Source: Endozoicomonas arenosclerae (GTDB lineage Bacteria; Pseudomonadota; Gammaproteobacteria; Pseudomonadales; Endozoicomonadaceae). From it: 51,238 bases of DNA. The notes below the pieces were generated by a model. The model searched no databases. It was not told where the DNA came from and saw only the letters and a list, made by a program, of their open reading frames with translations. The translations under genes and the position numbers were made by a program. The stretch lies in assembly GCF_001562015.1 (NCBI RefSeq), contig NZ_LASA01000088.1, forward strand, positions 1 through 51,238. The letters are read 5' to 3'. Positions 25,313-33,400 of this stretch are shown in pieces (the first letter of the stretch is position 1; every line of letters begins with the position of its first letter).

Positions 25313-26707
25313 CTAAGGATTAAATGCAGGCCTTGGATAAGCAGCATTATCGTCTGGACTGGGTGTAAAACAGGAAGCCTGGATATCTGCATTAACAATC
25401 TTGCAGATTTCACTGGCCAGACTGGCATAAACTACACGTGTCGGATGCACCACATCCCAGAAGAAATAGTCATCCTGTTTATCAGACGCACAGGGTTTAA
25501 CCGTACTTTTCTGATGAATATTTTCCATCAGAAGAGCCGATGAAAGCATATCGTTGGGATAGCAGGCATCGACTTTATTTGAAACCGTGCTGCCCGCATA
25601 AAGCCGCTCAAAAATCGAGAAGGTATCAACGAATCGAAAATTAACCTTTCCATGATAAGCAGGATTGGCCACCAGCTTATCAAAAGCAGCCTTTAATAAA
25701 CGGTTGTGTTCCAGAACATCTGCATCGACATATTTTCCCTGTCCTTTCTTGCCACCGGACCGATATCTGGGCGCAATACTCATCCTGGGAAGGTTGGCTA
25801 TATAGATAAAAGACTCAGGTGCTCCTTGAGGCGCTTTACTGGCCCAATCTGCCAGCCGAACCAGCTCATGATTAATGTCATTGACCGTACTTTCAGGAGT
25901 GATTCTTGGAGGGAACTTTCCTGGTTTTGCCAGGTAATCATTATTCATGTAATCGTTCGCACCATAGAATACAGCAATCAACTCTCCACCCTCTGATGCA
26001 GGGTGTTCCAAGTCGATATACGCGCTGACAATAGAGTGCATATTAGGCGGCAATAACTTGCCATTAACAAACTCTACGATGGATGCCTTGAGTTTTCTGA
26101 GATTCCAGGTCCAGTCAATTTTCTGCTGCCCCAGCCTGGAAGCCCAGCTACCTCCATAAGCCCGGTTAACGTAAACCTCGGGTAACTGAACCTGATTGCC
26201 AAGAATCATGTATCCCAGCCACTCTGACCAGTTGGGACCATTGCTGAATCGTCCAAACCCCTTGCCGTCAGGACCGTTGTAGTAATAGTGATCCGGATAA
26301 ACGGGTATATCCACAAAGAAATCAATAATGCGGATAAAGAACCTGGCTATTTTGTCTTCCAGATTCTCGACAGCTGAAATAGAAAGATTCAGATAACTCA
26401 AGAGTTTTTGGAATTTTTCATTTTTATTCAGGGGTTTGAAGATGACTCCCGGTGTTTCCTCACCCGCCAGAGTTTTAAGCAACAATTGCGTATTCCCTAT
26501 TTCTGACAGACTGTCTCCAAAAATAATCACTTTTTCAGGTAAAAAGGTTTGCCCACTCAGGACTTTCCTAGATGGCTCTTGCTCATGGATAAAGTCTTTT
26601 ACAGCTTCAACGGGATTCGTGTCTTTTGAGAACCCAATCGGGACAGCATGCCCCCCAACCGGAATGGCAAACATCGCCAGGACAGCCAGTCTCTTAAACA
26701 TAGACAT
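25313..26707 (-). CDS. Secreted GDSL (SGNH) lipase/esterase
   Basis: 464 residues with a signal peptide (MSMFKRLAVLAMFAIPVGGHA). Block I is F-G-D-S-L-S-E-I-G-N with the nucleophile Ser near 66, block II the R-A-Y-G-G-S region, block III Y-G-A-N-D-Y, and block V F-W-D-V-V-H-P-T with the catalytic Asp and His. The family includes thermolabile haemolysin and glycerophospholipid:cholesterol acyltransferase, so lipid or sterol-ester hydrolysis outside the cell is plausible and would fit a sterol feeder. An insertion of about 100 residues between blocks I and II is long. AGG lies eight bases before ATG 26707. Confidence 0.85.
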   Translation of the reverse strand: MSMFKRLAVLAMFAIPVGGHAVPIGFSKDTNPVEAVKDFIHEQEPSRKVLSGQTFLPEKVIIFGDSLSEIGNTQLLLKTLAGEETPGVIFKPLNKNEKFQKLLSYLNLSISAVENLEDKIARFFIRIIDFFVDIPVYPDHYYYNGPDGKGFGRFSNGPNWSEWLGYMILGNQVQLPEVYVNRAYGGSWASRLGQQKIDWTWNLRKLKASIVEFVNGKLLPPNMHSIVSAYIDLEHPASEGGELIAVFYGANDYMNNDYLAKPGKFPPRITPESTVNDINHELVRLADWASKAPQGAPESFIYIANLPRMSIAPRYRSGGKKGQGKYVDADVLEHNRLLKAAFDKLVANPAYHGKVNFRFVDTFSIFERLYAGSTVSNKVDACYPNDMLSSALLMENIHQKSTVKPCASDKQDDYFFWDVVHPTRVVYASLASEICKIVNADIQASCFTPSPDDNAAYPRPAFNP

Positions 26708-26907
26708 ACAACAACCTGATGTTAACTACGACAGGAAACAGAAATGAGTGATGCCACGCAAATTAAGGGGAATATAGTCAAGCTTTTTTGAATGAGCATT
26801 AAAATTATCTTTCACCTTAAAACATCAAACAACACAACAAATCAATTCAAATCACATCCATTTCCTAAGTATTCATAGAGCCCACTCTATTGTTGAAGTA
26901 GCCTTAA

Positions 26908-26925
26908 ATCGTCCACTTGAACTAA
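26908..26925. promoter_or_regulatory. Candidate steroid-regulon operator box (SDR-SRPBCC pair)
   Basis: ATCGTC-CACTTG-AACTAA, 80 bp before the SDR at 27006. The right arm differs in its first base from the boxes at 4835 and 23020. The rest of the 26708-27005 gap is AT-rich without a gene. Confidence 0.5.
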
Positions 26926-27005
26926 TACAGCTTTACAGGCAGTGGTTAACATCGCCTCATAAAAGCCAATATCATTTAACACAATAAATAGAATAAGAGG
27001 CGAAG

Positions 27006-27782
27006 ATGCAGAACCCATTGGATTTCACAGGCAAAGTGGTGCTGGTAACCGGGGGTGGCAAAGGCGCTGGCAAGGGCATCAGTGAGCGTTTTCTTGAGCA
27101 GGGTGCCGACGTGGTCATCTGTGGTCGCAGCGAACCCGAAGATATGCCTGAGCATAACGGCAGGAAAGCGGTATTCTTTTCCTGTGACGTTCGTGATGTC
27201 GAACAGGCTCAACAGCTGGTTGACGCCACGGTTGAACGATTTGGCCGTTTAGATGCTCTGGTCAACAATGCCGGCGGTGCTCCCCATGCCGATGCAGCCA
27301 CCGTATCACCCCGCTTTTCTGAAGCGATTCTTCGCCTGAACCTGATTGCTCCCCTGAATCTTTGCCAGATAGCCAATACCGTCATGCAAAAGCAGGAAAG
27401 CGGTGGCTCCATCGTTAACATTTGCAGTGTCAGCGCCAAACGACCTTCTCCAGGCACCGCCGCTTATGGTGCTGCCAAAGCAGGCTTGCTGAACCTCACC
27501 ACCTCACTGGCTGTTGAATGGGCACCTAAAGTCCGGGTGAATGCCGTGATTGCCGGTATGATTCTGACAGAACAATCCCACCTCCATTATGGCGACGATG
27601 ACGGCATTGCCAGTGTGGCTTCAACGGTTCCATTGCAGCGTCTGGCCAACCCTTCTGATATAGGCGACACCTGCCTTTATCTGGCCTCTTCACTGTCGTC
27701 TTACGTCAGTGGCGCTGATGTCACTGTTCACGGTGGTGGTGAACGTCCGGCATTTCTTGATGCGGCCAATACGGAGGGCTGA
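27006..27782 (+). CDS. SDR oxidoreductase
   Basis: 258 residues with T-G-G-G-K-G-A-G near residue 16, N-N-A-G-G, I-C-S-V-S and A-A-Y-G-A-A-K (YxxxK). The C-terminal V-S-G-A-D-V-T-V-H-G-G-G-E-R-P-A-F-L resembles SDRs found in actinobacterial steroid C/D-ring clusters as I recall them; this is a loose assignment. AAGAGG precedes the ATG. It is two bases from the SRPBCC gene and downstream of an operator box. Confidence 0.85.
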   Translation: MQNPLDFTGKVVLVTGGGKGAGKGISERFLEQGADVVICGRSEPEDMPEHNGRKAVFFSCDVRDVEQAQQLVDATVERFGRLDALVNNAGGAPHADAATVSPRFSEAILRLNLIAPLNLCQIANTVMQKQESGGSIVNICSVSAKRPSPGTAAYGAAKAGLLNLTTSLAVEWAPKVRVNAVIAGMILTEQSHLHYGDDDGIASVASTVPLQRLANPSDIGDTCLYLASSLSSYVSGADVTVHGGGERPAFLDAANTEG

Positions 27783-27784
27783 AA

Positions 27785-28270
27785 ATGAGCTCTGAGATCA
27801 GCACTCAAGTCATGATCAACCTGCCTCTGGAGCAATCCTGGGACAAATTGAAAGACTACACACTGTCGCCCAACTATGTACCCAACCTGACTCACTGTGA
27901 ACTGCATGAGGGTCCTTCAGAGGGTGTTGGAGCCAGCCGCAGGGTGTATCAGAAGAACGGCCAATATCTGGATGAAACAGTGATTCACTGGCAGGAGCAG
28001 CAGGGATTCATTATGCGCCTGCACAAAGGTGACAAGGTAGCGCCTCCTTTCAAGGAAGCCAACTTTCGATACAAGATCAAAGCTGTGGGTGATCAGACTG
28101 AAATGACCACCACCATGACCTATGAACTGGGTGGCGGGCTTTTTGGCAAACTGATCGACCGTCTATTGTTCCGACTGATTGTCAAAGGCATGGTGAAAAA
28201 GATTGCGGGCAATCTGAAATCTTTTTATGAAACCGGCCAACCTGCAAATCCGGCCATGAACACTCAATAG
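27785..28270 (+). CDS. SRPBCC-family (START-like) protein
   Basis: 161 residues. The N-terminal pattern I-N-L-P-L-E-Q-S-W-D-K-L-K-D-Y, the mid V-I-H-W-Q-E and the C-terminal helix (L-L-F-R-L-I-V-K-G-M-V-K-K-I-A-G-N-L) are typical of SRPBCC/polyketide-cyclase-like folds, which hold hydrophobic ligands in a deep pocket. GGAGGG is six bases before the ATG. Co-transcription with an SDR under a steroid-type operator suggests binding or reacting with a sterol intermediate; this is inference. Confidence 0.75.
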   Translation: MSSEISTQVMINLPLEQSWDKLKDYTLSPNYVPNLTHCELHEGPSEGVGASRRVYQKNGQYLDETVIHWQEQQGFIMRLHKGDKVAPPFKEANFRYKIKAVGDQTEMTTTMTYELGGGLFGKLIDRLLFRLIVKGMVKKIAGNLKSFYETGQPANPAMNTQ

Positions 28271-28292
28271 AAGAAGGGCTCTGCCCTTCTTC
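28270..28292. terminator. Bidirectional terminator between convergent genes
   Basis: GAAGAAGGGC (28270-28279) pairs with GCCCTTCTTC (28283-28292) around TCT. It sits right at the SRPBCC stop and eight bases from the stop of the giant gene's second part on the other strand. A T-run is weak on both sides. Confidence 0.65.
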
Positions 28293-28299
28293 CCCAATT

Positions 28300-30225
28300 C
28301 TACTTTTTCACTCCAAACACTCTTTCGTACATAAACTCTGAGGTAATTTGCTGACAGAACTCTGCCACATATTGTTTCATCAAATCCCGGTCAACAAAGG
28401 TTGCCTCTGGTTCATCGATGGTATCCATCACCCTTGCAGGATCGAGCTTATAGTAATTTTTGCCATTTTGATCCCTGACAAAGTCTTTGCTGTGGACTCG
28501 TCCCAGAAGCGCAATTTTAGCGCCATCAGCTCCATAGCGACCGGCATGAAGATGCCCTTCCTGCCCAGACTTTAAACGCGAAGCAAGATAACCAGGCGCA
28601 TTCAGCTTTTGGGGAATGATCGCTTGCAGATTAATCTTACCCTGATAGCTGAGCAATGAGTGCACAAAAATCGAGTAAAGAACCTGAACAGATTTCCCTT
28701 TCGTTCCTGGCATCAACAGTTCCGGAAAATCGTCCAACACTTCCGATAAAATCACTTCCAGTTCTCCCTTCTGGGCCACCATGACCAATAGCGGTCTATC
28801 TTCACCTCCCTCCTGGAGTTCATAGGGAGCCACTCTTCGGGTAAGCCTGCCAATATCTATGGGACTGCCGCTATCATAATCCACCCAGTCATCCTGAATG
28901 GTTCTTTTGCCCAACATGGCATCAATCGACGGTATGGAAAAGAGTTCCGGGACTGAAGCCTGTTCTATGACAAGATCACCTGGAAAAGCAGTCGGGACCG
29001 TTCTTTCAACCGAAATGTCCCCGCTGTATAGAGCCTCCAAAGTTTCTGTAGCCCAACGGCTGTGTACAGGGTGCTTCAACAGATCAGGAATGAGATGGAT
29101 TGCCAGCATAGGCTCTACCTGAGGTTTCTGGGCAATCGACATATACAGAATCTTGCTATAGGCCTCGTAAGATAGTTTCCCCTGGTCATACAAATCTTTA
29201 AATCCATTCAACAGCAACAGGGTATTGAGTTCATGAGGAGAATCATTTACCAACTTGGCTATGTCAGTCGAGAGAGCCTTAAAACACCCCATAAACCTGA
29301 CCAGCTCCTCACCATCAGCGTCAGAATCACTTAGATGATCTGAAAGCAGTTCAAAAAGTGCTCTTACACCCTCATCAGGTAATACCGCTACTACATTGCC
29401 TGGTACTTCCTGAACATACCAGGACAAAATTTCAGTAACCGGGGTACTCTTCTGAATCCCTCCCATGTACAGATTGGGCAGCTTAGTGTTCGGCCCACCA
29501 TACTGTTTCATTTCTGTCCTGGCTTTCATCGCTCTGAAAGTCATTCGAGTAACGGGACTGCCTGCTCCAGTCACAAGTTGTTGTCTTTTACTGACATCAG
29601 GTTCATTCAATACCTTGTTACGGTGTGCTTCCAGGAGTTTTTTCTTTACTCCTGGAGGAAAACGAAAAATTGTCAGGTTATTCAGTTGAGAAAAGCTAAG
29701 CCTTTCAAACAGGGCTTCAGCTTCGGTTTCATTCGCAGATTTGAGAGCTTTGAATAACTTGCTTGAGTCTAAGCCCGATAGTTCTGATTCTTCTACTCCA
29801 GCACGTGCCAGAAAAGTCTCAATAGGCGGCCTGCTATCCCCTCGCTGAACAGAGGGAGTTTCAGTATGCTCCACAGCCCTGAAGACTACGGTTTCTTCAG
29901 GTTCAGACTCATCAGACTGATTCTCACTCTTGAGACTGCCCACCGTATCCAGGCGGTTAGCAATACGCTCCAGGAGATCCCTCTTATCACCAGCCTCGAA
30001 TTTGGCCTTGAGGGAGTCCAGTTTTTCCTTGGGGACTTTTTCCGCCAGCCTTTCAAAAGTGCTGGAATCAAAGCCCTGGGTAAGGGTTTTCAGTTTATCC
30101 GCAGACAGGTTCTCTGCCAGCTTTTCAAAACGGGATGGATCAATGTTTTCAAAAGCACCGGCAAAACGATCAAGATCGATATTCTCTGCCACTCCCACCA
30201 GCTTATCGATAGGCAGATACTCCAC
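28300..30225 (-). CDS. C-terminal part of a giant AAA+ protein (separated by frameshift)
   Basis: 641 residues opening at a GTG (30225) inside the end of the upstream frame. The first 75 residues are six 12-residue repeats, such as LPIDKLVGVAEN and IDLDRFAGAFEN, which directly continue the repeat array of the upstream ORF. Removing one GGCT unit from the tract at 30228 joins both frames and restores exact 12-residue spacing, so this is best read as the C-terminal quarter of one protein of about 2390 residues. After an acidic linker (residues 100-130) there is a helical region without recognisable motifs. No independent ribosome site is evident. Confidence 0.7.
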   Translation of the reverse strand: MEYLPIDKLVGVAENIDLDRFAGAFENIDPSRFEKLAENLSADKLKTLTQGFDSSTFERLAEKVPKEKLDSLKAKFEAGDKRDLLERIANRLDTVGSLKSENQSDESEPEETVVFRAVEHTETPSVQRGDSRPPIETFLARAGVEESELSGLDSSKLFKALKSANETEAEALFERLSFSQLNNLTIFRFPPGVKKKLLEAHRNKVLNEPDVSKRQQLVTGAGSPVTRMTFRAMKARTEMKQYGGPNTKLPNLYMGGIQKSTPVTEILSWYVQEVPGNVVAVLPDEGVRALFELLSDHLSDSDADGEELVRFMGCFKALSTDIAKLVNDSPHELNTLLLLNGFKDLYDQGKLSYEAYSKILYMSIAQKPQVEPMLAIHLIPDLLKHPVHSRWATETLEALYSGDISVERTVPTAFPGDLVIEQASVPELFSIPSIDAMLGKRTIQDDWVDYDSGSPIDIGRLTRRVAPYELQEGGEDRPLLVMVAQKGELEVILSEVLDDFPELLMPGTKGKSVQVLYSIFVHSLLSYQGKINLQAIIPQKLNAPGYLASRLKSGQEGHLHAGRYGADGAKIALLGRVHSKDFVRDQNGKNYYKLDPARVMDTIDEPEATFVDRDLMKQYVAEFCQQITSEFMYERVFGVKK

Positions 30226-30473
30226 CCAGCCAGCCAGCCATTCGATCCAGGGGTAAATGAGAAGCGGCTGAAATCAGTTTGTCCAATGGCAGTCGTGATG
30301 CCATATCAATCATTCTTTCATAGGGGAGATACTTCAGTGCGCCCACCAGCTTATCCAGAGGCAACTTGCCCAGTAGCCAGAGCGCTTTTTCAAACGGAAT
30401 GTAGCCCAGTAGCGAAGCCATCTTGCCAAGAGGTAAAACAAGAAGCACTTTCAAAACCTTGCCTAAGGGGAGT
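30003..30473 (-). repeat. Array of 13 diverged 36-bp (12-residue) repeats
   Basis: The units LPLGKVLKVLLV, LPLGKMASLLGY, IPFEKALWLLGK, LPLDKLVGALKY, LPYERMIDMASR, LPLDKLISAASH and LPLDRMAGW- close the first ORF. Six more open the second ORF, ending VPKEKLDSLKAK. The pattern is (L/I)-P-x-(D/E)-(K/R)-hydrophobic-x-x-hydrophobic-x-x-x. Early units are hydrophobic and may insert in or bind a membrane; later ones are charged. Confidence 0.8.
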
Positions 30474-33400
30474 ATTGAGACAATAGACACCAGTCGTTTT
30501 ACGGAGAAGAACTTATACATGCTGCTTAGCATCCCACCGCCACTGCCTGCCTGTCCTTCATCCGTTTCATCAACCGGATCCGTCATGGCTTCTGCTTCGA
30601 GCTTTTCTTCTTTTTCTATGTCATCCAGCCTGCTCTGTATCTTTTCAACAGCGACCTCTGCCTGTTCATCCGGATGTAAAAGCTTCATGGCAGAGGCTAC
30701 CAGGGCGGGCATATCCTCCTGATCGGGCAATAATAAAGTCCCATTCGCAAAGGAGAATATCCCGGCTTGATCAGGGTCGGTCAAAGTAATGCAGACGGGA
30801 TCAGAACTGTCTTGATTAATGATTCGAGATAACTTCCTTTCCCTTTCCTGTCTCTGTGCACTCCCTTTCTCTTCCTGCACTTTTGCGTGATGAGCTTTCT
30901 GATAGCTCAGAGCCATTCGGGCTAATCCATACTCTGCCTCAAAAGCCTCTTCTCTTTGAAAACCGGGCACTGATTTCAAAGCCTTTGCAGCATCGAGCAG
31001 CTTGACTAAAGGCAATTTCACAGAAGCGCCGTACGACTCCAGCTCCCTGTTTAAGTGACAATGTTTGCTCACCAGCCAGTCACTGAACGACCGGGTAAAG
31101 CCACTGAACGACCGGGTAAAGCCACTGCGCCGATGCATCAGGCCTTTCAGCTCTGCTTCTGTAAACTGGCCAATTCTGGCCAGAGTGCATCGGCTCTCCA
31201 TGGCACTGGACAACTCTTCACGGCCACTGTAGCTGGCGGGATTGATCGTGGCGAGCAGCTTGAATCCTTCCACTGCCTCCCCGTTCAGGACTTCGTTAAA
31301 CAAGCCTTCGAGGTAGCGACTGGGCAAAGTATTCAGTTCACTGATAACCAGTACTGAGCCTTCTTCCATAGCTTTTCTGGCTAATCTTTTGATCTCATCC
31401 CAATTCTCCGGACTGGCGTTTATTCTGTTGATGCTGCGGGCCTTGCCATGGGATTCGATCCAGGCGGGTAAAAGACGATCCAGTAATACATCCTTACCCC
31501 GCCCGGCCTCACCTTCTATGACCAGGGCATGCTTACCACCCGTCTTTTCAAGATCCAGCCAGACTTTCATCGCCAGCTGTCGTACAGAAGGTACGTCGTA
31601 ATCAAAATCATCCCTTGGATTAGATCGTATCAGGGCAAGATAAAAACCTTCAAACGCCACCTTTCTGGCATCCACAGGCGTGCTGTCGCAAACGTAATGA
31701 GCGTGGAACCAATGATCAAGCGCCATGGCGTTCCGAGCCTGATCCGGTTTGACTTCACCAGCCAGGGTGTCGGAAATCGCCTGCCACAAAATGGCATTGA
31801 CCTGTGCTTGTGAAAGGTCATCTACTCCAGCTACATAACCTTCTATTCGGGCCAGAATATCTTTGAGATCCCTGGGCCCAAACGTGTGATCGGGCAATAC
31901 TTTGTGATAGGCCTGATAGATCTTCAAACCTACCGTTGTGGCGTGTTTTTTCAGTTCGGGTGACCATGCTTCTGGCAACCCTGGAGCAAAGACAGATTCC
32001 GCCAGGACTGCAGAAGGAATCTTTCGATAGTACAGAGTGACCGCTTCTTCCCTGATTCTGCGATCCATCACCCGACCATCATACGACTCAGGATTACCTG
32101 TCATGATCACCCGGTGACGATCCGTCAGCTCAATCCGCTCGCCAAAAATAAACAGCTCCGGAGGCTTTTTCTTCAGGCCTGCCAGAGGCTGTAATACTCC
32201 CTGTTTCACCAGATTGGCTTCATCCAGAATCAGCACCGGTGGATCCTTCATCCTCGCCCATTCCAGAATCGGACCAGGCTGGAAGACACTCTGACTGTCC
32301 TGAAAAGCTTCCAGAAGTTCATGAAACTCCTTTTCTTCCATGACTTTCTTCAGGCTGTCACAAGTCTCCTGATCAAAAGTAATTTTGACTTCCCCGGAAT
32401 TCAGGGGAACTTTGGTCAGCTGACAGAGGGTTTGCCAGGTGGCATCAGGTGAAGGGCTGAAGACTAACTGTTCTTTCTTCAATCGAACTTCATTGGCCTT
32501 CATTACCTGACGACCAAACAACTCCTCCTGGGTATGTTCAGGACTCAGAGAAATCACGATCGGCTCTTTTCCTGGAGCATAGAGTCGAGCAGCAGCATCA
32601 GCCGTATAAGTTTTACCTGTTCCTGCTTCCCCCTTAATCATCAACAGCGGATTGGCTGCCAGCTTTTGCACCAACCTAACCACTCTGCGCATTTGCCTGA
32701 GCTTGCTGGTTTGTCCTGAACAGAATGCCTCGGCCAGATCACTGAAGTCATGCTCCAGTAATTCCGGTGACAGGTAATGGCTTAAAACGGACAGGACTTC
32801 CAGACGATCCAGGGGCTTGCCCAGTTGATCCAGTTGCCTTGAGAAAAGCAGCGCCTGCTCGTGAACAGGCTCCTTTTTTAACCTTCTCTCATGACCCGCC
32901 ACCATCAGGGCATTGTAAGTCCTTCGATACTGCTCATCATTAACGGCAAGGAACGGTTCAATAATCTGCACAGTGCAACCCAACTGCCCGGCCAGGCTGA
33001 CCTTTTCAACTTCAGGGACTGACTGCACCAGAAGATGGACCAGTTGCTCCACTCCATCAGCAGTTACCTGCCCCATACTCTCAGGGACAGTACAGCTGGG
33101 AGGGCTGAAATGTCGGGCCAGTTCCCAGTAATGTTGCTGGATAACTTCCCTGTTTATTTTGGGCTGATCTTTAAGCCACTGGCTGACGGCAGTCACATTG
33201 ACACGACCGGGCATGACCGGGTCGGGGAAGCAGCGAACAATCTGGCTTTTCACAAAGCCATAAGCCAGAGGATCACCCCGATATTCTTTTGCCACCACAT
33301 CATTAAGGGCCTTTTGCCAGTGATATGGGCCAACCTCTTCGGCACCATCGGAATGTCTTTCCATTTCGACTTGTGCCAGCAGCTTTTTCAACAACGTCTG

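Noticed and set aside
30003-30473. CRISPR array
   Set aside because: The 36-bp periodicity is diverged at DNA level and codes for protein repeats in frame; no identical repeats with unique spacers and no cas genes.
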